Below are positions 1 to 9,109 of a DNA stretch of 64,000 nucleotides, piece by piece (the first letter of the stretch is position 1; every line of letters begins with the position of its first letter). Location: contig CP140192.1 in assembly GCA_037349495.1 (NCBI GenBank), positions 1,628,001 through 1,692,000 on the forward strand, in the 5' to 3' direction. A program made the translations under genes and the position numbers. Origin of the DNA: Lotmaria passim (taxonomy: Eukaryota; Euglenozoa; Kinetoplastea; Trypanosomatida; Trypanosomatidae). The notes below the pieces were generated by a model. It ran no database searches. It saw only the letters and a list, made by a program, of their open reading frames with translations, and was not told the DNA's origin.

Positions 1-210
1 TGACTCCTGCAGCATCTGCACCTCCTCCTTCAGGTGGCGCACACGACGGTTGAGGTCGTTACGCTGCGCCTCGAGACGCTGGAAGTTGTCGAGGTTGCGT
101 TTCTGCGTGGCGCGCAGCTCGTGGATTTTCTTCAGAAAATAGTCGGAGACGGCCGTGTTGTTCGTCGGCGACGACGGCGACGGGGCCGCTGAGGCAACGT
201 CCGCGGGCAT
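1..210 (-). CDS. RPT6: 26S proteasome regulatory ATPase subunit Rpt6 (N-terminal part; gene runs off the window)
   Basis: Only the first 70 codons are present, starting at the ATG at 210-208 and open to the window edge. The translation contains YFLKKIHELRATQKRN, then RLEAQRNDLNRRVRHLKEE and MLQES. This closely follows the N-terminal coiled coil of Rpt6/PSMC5/SUG1, whose animal form reads YYLSKIEELQ...[26 protein letters not shown]. Rpt6 is one of six AAA ATPases in the base of the 19S particle; it unfolds substrates and opens the 20S gate in nucleus and cytosol. The coiled coil pairs with another Rpt subunit. The first 20 residues are Ala/Ser/Pro-rich and not conserved. The AAA module itself lies outside the window, so the identification rests on the coiled coil alone, but the match is distinctive within the Rpt family. 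Confidence 0.85.
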   Translation of the reverse strand, partial: MPADVASAAPSPSSPTNNTAVSDYFLKKIHELRATQKRNLDNFQRLEAQRNDLNRRVRHLKEEVQMLQES

Positions 211-341
211 CTTGACAGATTTTGCTCGCTGTGAGTGCAGAAGCAACGGTGCTCGTTTAGTTGCTGTACGGCGGCTCAACACGTTGTGAGAGCCTCCTCT
301 TGCTCTATCTCTGGGGTAGAAAGGTCGGTAAAAAGAGGCGC

Positions 342-401
342 CTTTGAAGAGTGTAAAAGAGACGAGGTGGTCAGAAGACGAAAGAGACGAAAAAAAAAAA
401 A
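342..401 (-). promoter_or_regulatory. Polypyrimidine tract and likely trans-splice acceptor for RPT6
   Basis: On the sense strand a run of 12 T (401-390) leads into a C/T-rich stretch, and the first AG after it is at 343-342. This is the usual arrangement for spliced-leader addition. It would give a 5' UTR of about 130 bases before the ATG at 210. Later AG dinucleotides are also possible acceptors. Confidence 0.5.
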
Positions 402-761
402 CACCAGCAAATAAGCAAGAATGATTGTAGATGTGTATGAACGTAATCAAATGCAACACAGGAGTTCGAGGTGTGATGCAATTGATCAAAGAGAGGGTTA
501 CTCTTTTTTTTTTTTTTTGATCAGGCTCGTTTATGGATGCGTTCAGTGCCGCTGTAGTGAAACGAGAATCTTTGCAAAAACAATACCTAAGAAGCACACA
601 GACACAAACTGACGAAGTAAAGAAAGGCACTGAGTTATTAAACAAGAAAAAAAAAAAAGTGGAATGTCACCAAGAGAGTAAAAAGATGAAAGACAAGGGC
701 AACAAAATCAATGCGTTAGAGAAGCAAAGGAGCCGAACCGTAAAGTTAAACTAAAAAAAAA

Positions 762-788
762 AAAAGCAGCTACGCCGCTGCTGCTTTT
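762..788 (-). repeat. Inverted repeat followed by a T run on the sense strand
   Basis: AAAAGCAGC at 762-770 is matched by its exact reverse complement GCTGCTTTT at 780-788, with a nine-base loop. Read on the minus strand, the stem is followed at once by about a dozen T. The shape resembles an intrinsic terminator, but no such function is established for kinetoplastid RNA polymerase II. Confidence 0.5.
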
Positions 789-1503
789 CTTCGCTCGAAA
801 AAAAGAGCAGCGTTCTCTAATAACATCAAGAACTACTATTAAGCTCTGAAGCGCAGAAAAGGTAATGTCTCCCCTAAAGATACGAAGCACTGTTTGCTCT
901 TTTCTCTTGCTTCACTGCATCGGCTTGGACGCCTGAGAAGAAAAGCAGAGCATCAGCTTGCCACTGTGCATATCATCACTTGGCTCCCGAGAAGCTGTCT
1001 GGCTGCGTCATACGGCGAGCACAATTGTTACTTTCACTTTTTCTTTTTTCAACTCTATTAAAAGGATGGTATTCGAATCTACGTTTTGCGTGAAAGATCT
1101 AGTACGGAAGCAAACAAATAAAATAAACGAAAAAAAAAAACAAAGACAGAAACATGAAAGGAAACGCAACGTACATGGAACATCTAAAGATCAAAAGGAA
1201 AAGGGGGAAAAAAAAAGAACAACTAACTCTAAAGAGAAAAAAGAAGGAAAAAAAAAAACAAACAAATGAAAACTGAAAATAAAAAGCAAAGGAGAACGAC
1301 GTGAGAGCTGCTCCATGCATAACGAAGGAAAGACACAAGGAGGCAGCAACAACAACAACAAAAAAAAAAATGCACTATTTTTCAAAGGTCGGTGCTTCAA
1401 AAGTGTGAAAAGGAGAAAAAAAAAAAAGCTAAACACAATCAAACCTACCTGATAGAAGCCACTTGAGAGAACAAAAAAAAAAAAAGAGACGACGCAATAA
1501 AGG

Positions 1504-4173
1504 TCACTGCTTCGAAGTTGGATAGCGCTGCGTCACGTTGGTGGGAAGTGACAACAGCACCTGCGAGCACGAGGCAGAGGTGCTGGCTACAGCTCTGCTG
1601 CTGCTGTTGCCAGCTGGACACCCGTCGCGCTGGCTCAGCGAGAAGTGACTCGGCACGCCCACCATATCAGTTGAGATACTCTGCGACGCCGGCGTCACGT
1701 AGCTGATGCTGCTGAGCTGACTCCAGTTCATGCCCCCGTTGTTCACCGACGAGAGCGGCTGCTGGACCTGGCTCATCTCTTCTTCCCACGAAAGGCCTTC
1801 CAGCTGCAGAGGATGGGCGAGGACGGAGGAATAGACAGACGACGCCGCGCCTGCCCGCATCGGGGCAGGAATGAGGTCGTCACCGCTGCCGTCGCTCGGG
1901 AGGAAATGCTGCCGTCGCTGACAGCGCTGCGCCTCCTGCTTCTGCCGCTTCAGATTCTCGCGCGACACAGTCACCACCGACGCGTCACTGCCGCCCTGTC
2001 TGTCACCAGCGTTCGTGATGTCTCCACCTGCGACTCCCGCTCCACTCACCACCACGCGCGGCTCATTCACCTCAACGTCTGTCGCCTGCATCTCCTCCAG
2101 GCAGCGCTTCCGTGACCGCAGCAACTGCAACCCACTGAGCGATCCACCACTACCACCACCATCACTACAAGCGCCTTTGGCCCAGCGATTTGTTGTGGAG
2201 AGCGCGCTGTGGAGGGCTCTGTTGCCGGCTCTGCCTCTCCCGGAATTCAGCGGATGGCCGAATGCGGAGCAGCAGCAGCCCTGTGCGCTATCGGCAAGAG
2301 AGACGTTTTCACCACCACACACACCCATGTTCGGTCTCATCCGCACACTTGACATGGGACTTGCGTTGCCCTCTGAGCCACCGCAGCAACCTTTCGGGTT
2401 GTTGTTTTCCTCCTCCTCCTCTTCCTCGAAGGCGAGTCTCTTCTGCGTCGGTGAGGCTTGGAGAGAGAGCCGAGCCAGCTGAGCTGCAACAGCATCTGCG
2501 GCACTTGCCTCCGCAGAGTTCGCTAGCACGCCTGCCCGCTGGGCTTGTGGACTGAAGACGCGCCCTTGAGGCGTTGTTTCACCAACGCCTTCACCTGTGA
2601 CCGTGGTAGCAGTAGCGTCGGCATAGAGCCAGTCACGTTGTTGCAGCTGGTCTGTAGAACAGGCGTGAAAGCCAATCGGTGCGCCAATGGTCTCCGCTGC
2701 GTAGCACGACTTGATCATGACGGTGTCACCGGACACGGTGCACGCGCCGCTTCCCTTCGCTGTCCACTCAACCGCCTCCTTTCGTGTATAGGCCTCATTC
2801 CGTGCTCCTTCTGCGTCGCCTTGCGTCGGGCTGTTCGCGGTGGACCGCACGTAGCTCTTGCATGGTGCATCCTCCAAACCGATGAGAGAGGCGCTCCGCA
2901 CCGCCGACGTCAGCAATTCATGCTGCGCGGCCTCATGTGGCACTTTCGCACCCTCCTCCTTCGCTCGCTCCCTTTCCCCCATAAAGGCCGTGCGACTTGG
3001 TTGACTTTGTGCGTCGGTACCCATCAGCGGCTGCGACCGCCACGTCGCCTCCGGAGACTCGGGAAAGTTCAACGGGATTTCGACCTCAACACGAGGCGCC
3101 GCAGGAGCGACCACCGCTGCCTCTTCGTCTGCTACGACAGCCATAAGAGCATGCTGTGATATCCGCTGTTGCTGCTGCCGCCGCAGAGCACCATCGACAG
3201 GCTCGTGCAGCTCCGCTGAGCTGCGCCACACCTGTGTCGCTCCGCCGATCCACGGCTCGCCCTCGTCGTCGCCGTCGTCGTCGCTGTCCCACTGCTGGTG
3301 CACGCCGAGGTCGAAGTCAGGGCAGCCCAGCGTAGTCGGGCGGCCAATGCAGGTCGCCACGCCGGGACTGCCACCGCTGCCGGTGGAGAAGCAGGTGAGC
3401 CGGGACACATAGACGTCCGCAAGCGCACGGTCGGCGGCACGGTGCAGCTGCGAGTGAGGAGACTGCTGCTGCTTCTGCTGCTGGAACTCTCGCTCACCAC
3501 TCGCGGTGTTGAGGTGCAAGCATCCCTCGCCCCTCTCCACGGGAGTCGCGGAAGCGCGCAGGAGAGTGGTGGGTCGCGCAGCAGCAGCAGCGACGGCGGC
3601 GAAGCTGGCCACGGACGGCCGCACAACAGGTGTGTCGTGCAAGCCGCTGCAAGCAAAGCCAGCACCGCCAAGCAGCGTCGTGTGACGACCAGCGGAGCTA
3701 CCCCGGCCGCCCTCTAAAGAGTAGCGAGGTGGTGCCACGGATCGACTGGTGCTGGGGCACGAAGCAGACCGTGCAGTGCGGAGCCGCGACGCCTCACCCA
3801 CTGGCGGGGCCAGCGAGGCAGGAGAAGACCGCAAAAAGGCATCGTAGGCGCGGCCCTGCGCAGCAGACGTGAACGCGCTGTCGTCGTGCGGATGGAGCTG
3901 CAGCCAGCTGTGCCGTGACACAGTGGGCGGGGTGCGCAGGCCATCGGCTAAAGCGCTCTGTCCGATGTCTACTTGCGGACTCACCCTACGGCCCACCGCC
4001 TCACTCTCGTCCTCCTCCGCCTCCAAGCTGTCGACTCCGTGACAGCCACGGACAGTGGTAGAAGCAGGTGTCGGATTAAATGCCCCAGGGTAGCGGCCCA
4101 ACGTGTGCAGGCTGAAGCGCTGAAGCTCTGGCGTCCTTGTCTCCTGTGAGTAGGGATCCTCCGCGCACTCCAT
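1504..4173 (-). CDS. Hypothetical disordered protein, 889 aa
   Basis: The frame runs from an ATG at 4173 to a stop at 1504 and is GC-rich, unlike its flanks, so I take it as real. I do not recognise the family. It is mostly low complexity: Ala/Ser/Gly-rich blocks, a Gln-rich run near residues 220-240, an acidic patch with WDSDDDGDDEGEPWIGG near 290-305, and a run of seven Glu followed by NNN near 580. A basic RSRKRCLEE stretch near 690 could be a nuclear localisation signal, though this is only inference. There is no signal peptide, membrane segment or catalytic motif. Short ordered islands such as HTLGRYPGAFNP near the N-terminus and WEEEMSQVQQPLSSVNNGG near the C-terminus may be conserved linear motifs. 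It is probably a kinetoplastid-specific regulatory or scaffold protein; its function is unknown. Confidence 0.85.
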   Translation of the reverse strand: MECAEDPYSQETRTPELQRFSLHTLGRYPGAFNPTPASTTVRGCHGVDSLEAEEDESEAVGRRVSPQVDIGQSALADGLRTPPTVSRHSWLQLHPHDDSAFTSAAQGRAYDAFLRSSPASLAPPVGEASRLRTARSASCPSTSRSVAPPRYSLEGGRGSSAGRHTTLLGGAGFACSGLHDTPVVRPSVASFAAVAAAAARPTTLLRASATPVERGEGCLHLNTASGEREFQQQKQQQSPHSQLHRAADRALADVYVSRLTCFSTGSGGSPGVATCIGRPTTLGCPDFDLGVHQQWDSDDDGDDEGEPWIGGATQVWRSSAELHEPVDGALRRQQQQRISQHALMAVVADEEAAVVAPAAPRVEVEIPLNFPESPEATWRSQPLMGTDAQSQPSRTAFMGERERAKEEGAKVPHEAAQHELLTSAVRSASLIGLEDAPCKSYVRSTANSPTQGDAEGARNEAYTRKEAVEWTAKGSGACTVSGDTVMIKSCYAAETIGAPIGFHACSTDQLQQRDWLYADATATTVTGEGVGETTPQGRVFSPQAQRAGVLANSAEASAADAVAAQLARLSLQASPTQKRLAFEEEEEEENNNPKGCCGGSEGNASPMSSVRMRPNMGVCGGENVSLADSAQGCCCSAFGHPLNSGRGRAGNRALHSALSTTNRWAKGACSDGGGSGGSLSGLQLLRSRKRCLEEMQATDVEVNEPRVVVSGAGVAGGDITNAGDRQGGSDASVVTVSRENLKRQKQEAQRCQRRQHFLPSDGSGDDLIPAPMRAGAASSVYSSVLAHPLQLEGLSWEEEMSQVQQPLSSVNNGGMNWSQLSSISYVTPASQSISTDMVGVPSHFSLSQRDGCPAGNSSSRAVASTSASCSQVLLSLPTNVTQRYPTSKQ

Positions 4174-5622
4174 TTGCGACTAATAATGAAAGCAAGAAAG
4201 CAGGACAACAGCTGTCGTTGCAACTATAAATAAATAGATGTAGATATATATATACACGGTAGGGATGGAAAGAAAAAAAAAAAAGATGATATTGTCAACA
4301 ACGAGTATAAAAAAAAGAGCTACGTATACTGCGTGGATCTAGTGAAAATGGGGAAAAAGGAAAGAAAACTGAGGACAGCAAAGATGTGAACGCCTCTGCT
4401 GTCGAGCGGATGGAGAGATGAGTGAAAGCCTGTTTCAGCTCACCTTGTTTCACTTCTTACACACGACGCTTTTGCAAACCCTCCATACAAGGGAGAAGAA
4501 AAAAAAAGAAGTACAGGTGGGAAACTGAAAAATTGGAGTCAATGGAAAGAAGCGCACTCCAGAACAAAGTGTCTTCTCATGCAGCCTGTGGAGGCACTTC
4601 CGCTCACATCTTCGAGCCAGAGAAGGCAGAGGATTAATATAGTTGATTACGAAAAGAGAGAAAAGGGGTAAGAAACGGAGAATGAAAAAGAAAAGAGCGA
4701 AACGCGTAGCAAAAGCAGGAGTAGACAACGCAGAGGAATGAAAGATGGAGAAAAATGAGTTATGTCGCACACGCTGAAAAAGCGAGACATTTATCAGAGC
4801 GGCATAGTCGCAGAATAACTTGCCGTTAAAAGGCACGTCACTACCAATCCCCCCAAACGTGAAAGCAGTGCAAAAAAGGCACACACACACACACACACAC
4901 ACACACCAAACGGGGAAACACAATCAGTTATTAAAGGGGAAAAACAGCCATCAAAAAGCTCCGCTTCGTCCCTTTTCTTCATCCTTGGGTTCACAACAAG
5001 TTTAAAATACGCAATGCAATGTGGACAAAGAAGAGACGAAATCGGTGTGTAAAAGCAGCTTGAAAACCCACCACACAGACTCTCAAGCCTTTGCAGCTTC
5101 TTTTTTCCTTTGTGTGTGTGTGTCCTTCTTGTCTTCTTCGCAGTTGCTGAGATCTTTGTTTATTTGTTTTGAGCAATGAGAACGATACAAAGCGAAAAGA
5201 GAAAACAGGCTTTCTTTGTGTAAAGTACTTCATCAACGGCGGAGAAAAACAAACAAATAAGTAACTAAATACAAAGAAAGAATGGTAAAATGCATACCTC
5301 CCTATACAACTGAAGAAAGAAAGCAAAAAGAGAAACTGAAGACAAAAGAGAAGAGTACAAACCGTTCTTCCCCTCATCGGTCAGCGCTACGAATGATGCA
5401 CAACAATAACTGGAACAACAAGACAGCAACACAAAAATAGAGGCAGAGAGCGATCCAAAAAAAAAAAAAAATGCAATCCACACACAAGCAGCGTGTTACG
5501 GGGAGGAGAGAAAAAAAGAAGTCACATACAACAGTAACGACTTTATCTCTTTTCAGATCACCGTTTTTTCCCCACTTTCTTCTTCTCTTTTACTGTCGCG
5601 AACGGACAACGGTTTTGCCTCT
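4174..5622. other. Spacer between the two left-hand hypothetical genes
   Basis: About 1.4 kb of AT-rich spacer, with many A runs on the + strand. It contains an (AC)13 microsatellite and a shorter GT tract near 5110-5123. Nothing looks coding. It should hold the 5' leader of the 889 aa gene and the 3' UTR of the 497 aa gene. Confidence 0.6.
4881..4906. repeat. (AC)13 microsatellite
   Basis: Thirteen perfect AC units, read directly from the sequence; GT-rich on the sense strand. Such tracts are common in trypanosomatid untranslated regions. Confidence 0.95.
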
Positions 5623-7116
5623 CTACGCTACAGACAGCGTGGGGGCTGTGATGTCGAAAAGCAGACGGCGGCGGAACGCGTTCGGGTTCACCGTCGTCTC
5701 ACTGCGCGCCGTCGCCGGCGGCGATGCTCCACGCGATTTACGCCCTTTCCGTGACGACGCCCGCGAGGCCGCGCCACTCTTGCGTCCAGTCCGCGCAGAA
5801 CGTGGTGTCTTGGACCTGCCACGCGGCGACGGCTGCGGTGTCCCGAAGCCCGGCTCAAAGGTGTTGTCCCACTCCGGCTTCTCCTCGCCGTGGACAACGG
5901 CAGGCGCCGCTTTCTCGACTGCGGCGGTCCGCTCGGCCAGCGGCTGCTGTGAACGCGTGCGAGCGCTTTTTTTGCTCGCCGTACGTTTGCGCGCAGAAGC
6001 CCTCAGTTCCTGCTCCTGGTCTTGTTCGTTTTTCTGCCTTGGTGAGGCGCCCCGGTCCTGTGAGGGGCCAGCGTTGCGCGCCTTCTGCCGCTCCCGCCAG
6101 TCCTGCAGCACGCGCAGTGTATGCTCCTTTCGGCGCTTCTTCTCCTCATCGGATGGCTCGACGTACTTAAAGCGGTCGGGAATAAACTGCGCCACCTGCG
6201 GCAGGTTGGGAGACGGCACGGTGGAGGCAGATGGCGTGTAGACCCGCGCCGGCCGCGGCGAGTGACGTACGTTGTACATGTTCTCCAGGGCCTCCGCGTA
6301 CTTGATGTGCGGCGCATCCAATGCGGCGCGCGGCACGCCTCCTCGCAGATACTCCGCGGCGATATGGCGCGGCTGCGGAGACTCCTGGCGGGTCGAGCGT
6401 GGCGTATGCGCCTCCGGCTGGTCGCGCTGGCGCGATGACGCGCTGTTGTTCTCCGTCGGGTCGCGGGTCTGTGACACCTGCGCGTTTGAGTGGCTGCGCA
6501 CGCTCTTGTACTGCGCCTCCAGCGCATTAATGTGGCTCTGCAGGTACTCATGCACGACGGAGGTGACATGGTTGTACGGGTCGTTTTGCTTCGACGGGAA
6601 GCGGAAGGGTGAGTGGCCGCTGGTGCGGCGGCCTGGACGGATCGGTTCGCGAGACGTGCTGGCGTAGGGGGAATGGCGTGCCTGCGGGTGCTGTTGTGGC
6701 GGCTGCGGCGCAGAGCGCGGCGTGCCGTCGCTTTCACGGCGCTGGCGAGCCTCGCTCAGCTGCAGCGGCTCGCCGATGCCGTTGCCAGCCGCAATCGTTA
6801 GTGGGGCTCGACGGCCGCTGGAGTTGCCCGAAACTTCGCGAGGAGCCGCCAGCGATCCGCTATCCTGTTTGCGGGCAGAGAGTTGCTGCACCACGCCGTC
6901 CTGCGCCGAGACGCCGGCCACCGCAAGTTCGGCATTGGTGGGCACGGCGGCAGCCGCGCCGTCGCTGCGAGCACTGTGTGGGGTCTGCTGCCGCGCCGAC
7001 GTTGGGTTGGAGCCGCTGTTGCGGTGCGTCATGAGCTTCGGGTGGACATTGGAAACAGGCGCCTCCTCCCCGCTGTGCTCCTCCAGTCGCGAGTCATCGT
7101 TGTTAGATCCGCTCAT
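5623..7116 (-). CDS. Hypothetical basic, disordered protein, 497 aa
   Basis: I place the start at the ATG at 7116 (MSGSNNDDSRLEEHS). The open frame extends 15 codons further but begins there with GTG and no ATG lies in that extension. I do not recognise the protein. It is rich in Ser, Arg, Pro and Ala and strongly basic towards the C-terminus (GRSKTPRSARTGRKSG and RASSRKGRKSRGASPP). Two parts look ordered: a helical stretch near residues 185-205 (HVTSVVHEYLQSHINALEAQ) and FKYVEPSDEEKKRRKEHTLR followed by a helical segment near 315-345. The tripeptide-like motif TP(R/H)S occurs four times (TPHSARS, TPRSAPQ, TPRSTRQ, TPRSART), suggesting repeated phosphorylation or docking sites. It could be a cytoskeletal or nucleic-acid-binding protein. 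That is inference from composition only. Confidence 0.85.
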   Translation of the reverse strand: MSGSNNDDSRLEEHSGEEAPVSNVHPKLMTHRNSGSNPTSARQQTPHSARSDGAAAAVPTNAELAVAGVSAQDGVVQQLSARKQDSGSLAAPREVSGNSSGRRAPLTIAAGNGIGEPLQLSEARQRRESDGTPRSAPQPPQQHPQARHSPYASTSREPIRPGRRTSGHSPFRFPSKQNDPYNHVTSVVHEYLQSHINALEAQYKSVRSHSNAQVSQTRDPTENNSASSRQRDQPEAHTPRSTRQESPQPRHIAAEYLRGGVPRAALDAPHIKYAEALENMYNVRHSPRPARVYTPSASTVPSPNLPQVAQFIPDRFKYVEPSDEEKKRRKEHTLRVLQDWRERQKARNAGPSQDRGASPRQKNEQDQEQELRASARKRTASKKSARTRSQQPLAERTAAVEKAAPAVVHGEEKPEWDNTFEPGFGTPQPSPRGRSKTPRSARTGRKSGAASRASSRKGRKSRGASPPATARSETTVNPNAFRRRLLFDITAPTLSVA

Positions 7117-8153
7117 TTCCCTCTCTCCCTCTGTGCGTGTGTGTGAGAGCGATGGATCCACGTTTGCTGGCCTTTTAGATTTTTCTAACGCTGTGCGCGC
7201 AGAAAGCTAAAGTGTAAGCTGATAAATGAAAGAAAAAAGAAAACAGGAAAAAGTGGTTGTTTTCAAGGCTGAAATAATTAAAAAAGAGAATGTTCAGGTC
7301 GTCGTTTCTGCGTCGATAGAAGTCGGTGCTTAGCAGAAACTGCGAAGAGATCACACAAAGAAAAAAAAAAGGGAGAAGAGTCACTGTGAGCTTCCTCTGC
7401 TCTACGGCACAGGTGGCAGAGAAAGAGAGAAACACGGCGTAGACACACACAGAGTGGAGACACATGTAAAGAGAAAGACAGGAGGATGGTTCCATAGAAA
7501 GTCCACCGCGAAGGATGCAGAAAAAAAAAAAAGAGAGAGAGACCATAAAAGGAGAAAAGATGGATGCATGGAAATGCGCAAATGGTTGTAAAAGAATGAG
7601 TTTTGACCTTGAACGAAGTTGCACAAATAAACGAGCTTCAACTCCTTGCAGAAACATCTGAACCACCCCAAATGTTCTTTCGTTATCATCCATTTCCAAA
7701 GTACTACTCTCACACACGTGTAGCGAACGATGTTGCCGTGCTTCTTTCAGTTAACCGGTTAAAAGCAAGCAAACGCTGTCAAGAAAACCTGAGCAAAGCG
7801 GTGTGAGTGTCTTTTCTTTTTTTTTTTTTTGCCTTCTCAGCCTCTCATTCGACCCCTTGGTGGTCAACACAAGGGCCCCAATGCAAATAATAGGCGGAAA
7901 AGACGACACCTATCTTTTTTTTTTTTCTTTGACAACTTTTGCATAAACAGAAACGGAAGAACAAAGAAATCAATGGACAGCGCATCACAACAGTGCAGCA
8001 AGAAGAGACAAACACAAACACACATACAACAGAGCTGAACAAGAAAACAAAAAAAAAAAGAAAGAAGGAAAGACCAGCAAATAAGAAGTCGAAAAACAAA
8101 CAATACAGAATCAACACAGCAACAACTCACCTGACAGGAAAATAAAAAGCACA

Positions 8154-8172
8154 AATATATATATATATATAT
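8154..8172. repeat. AT dinucleotide tract
   Basis: Perfect AT alternation, continued imperfectly by GTATATAC-like sequence to about 8190. Read directly from the sequence; no function is implied. Confidence 0.9.
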
Positions 8173-8886
8173 GTATATACACGTACATATAACAGCAAGC
8201 ACAGATCCTTGTTTTTGCTTTGTTACTCTCTGCACGTAACCGTTATAGAGACAATAGAGAACAAAAAAAAAAAAGCTAAGAAGTCAGCGACAACAGAAAA
8301 AAAGGAGAAAAAGCACCTATTCTCTTTTTCCAACCGCTAGCAAACTGCCTGTGATACAAAGAAGAAAAAAAAAAAAGAGAGAACGAATGCTCGAACCACA
8401 GAACTTAACGCCACGATACACAGAAGAGAGCAGCGAAAGGCAGAAAAAAAAAAGTGCTTTTTTTTAAAGCAATACTGCGTGATCACAGCTGCACAAAATA
8501 ACAATGAATGAGGTGAAAAAAAAAAAAGCGGATGACGTTCTTGAAGGTAAAGAAAGAAAACGAAGACACAGGCAGACTGGAAAAAAAAAAACAATGCAAA
8601 AGGTGCTTTCACCTTGAGTGAAATCGACAAAGCAGTCCAAAAAGCATGCCAACGCCTCAGGAAGCAAATTAACAACAAATCCCTAAACCTAAAAAAAAAA
8701 AGAACAGAAAAATGAAAGACTATGAAAATGGCAGAGTATCTACACTCTCTAAAGTAAAAGAAGCACAGAAGTAAAAAAAAAAAAAAGTCACATTTACTCT
8801 GTGGTGTCGAACGTTCAGAAACTGGAAATAAAGTCAGGAGGGGATGAGATGGCGAAAAAAGCTACTCACCTCATCAATTGGCAGGG

Positions 8887-8904
8887 GAGGAGCTTAAGCT
8901 CCTC
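8887..8904. repeat. Perfect 18-base palindrome
   Basis: GAGGAGCTTAAGCTCCTC reads the same on both strands. It lies about 210 bases downstream of the stop of the 1,640 aa gene on the sense strand, so it is probably in that gene's 3' UTR. It could form a hairpin (with a small loop of central bases) or bind a dimeric protein. Confidence 0.9.
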
Positions 8905-9109
8905 GCTGCAACCTAAACGACGAGAAAAAAAAAAACAGCACACTAGTGTTCAATTTCAACAAAACTACTCTCTACAAACAACTAAAAAGAAAAGCCCACT
9001 AGCAAAAAAAAAAAAAAAAGCTGCACTAGTTAAAAAGTACATATAGAGAAAAGCCTAAACACTGCAAACGCTGTCGTTGACAGTAACTCTCAACGCGATA
9101 ATAGCTACT

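Larger units (their letters stand above)
211..1503. other. Spacer between the first hypothetical gene and RPT6
   Basis: AT-rich spacer of about 1.3 kb with no credible gene. It should contain the 3' UTR of the upstream hypothetical gene and the 5' leader of RPT6. Many A runs on the + strand are T runs on the sense strand. A hairpin followed by a T run (762-788) is listed separately. Open frames here are Lys- or Phe-rich translations of homopolymers. Confidence 0.6.
7117..9109. other. Long spacer between the 1,640 aa multi-C2 gene and the basic hypothetical gene
   Basis: Two kilobases with no convincing gene, extremely rich in A runs on the + strand. It contains an AT microsatellite near 8154-8172 and a perfect 18-base palindrome (8887-8904). 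A polypyrimidine stretch around 7225-7250 on the sense strand followed by AG near 7218 is the likely splice acceptor for the downstream gene. The 67-codon + strand frame at 7603-7806 has no support beyond being open. Confidence 0.6.

Noticed and set aside
1066-1084. GGTATTCGAATCTACG resembles a tRNA B box / T loop
   Set aside because: The T stem would have only three base pairs, and no A box, anticodon stem or acceptor stem can be placed around it.
7603-7806. 67-codon + strand frame in a spacer with few homopolymers
   Set aside because: It is opposite to the transcription unit, has no splice signal before it and no recognisable family.
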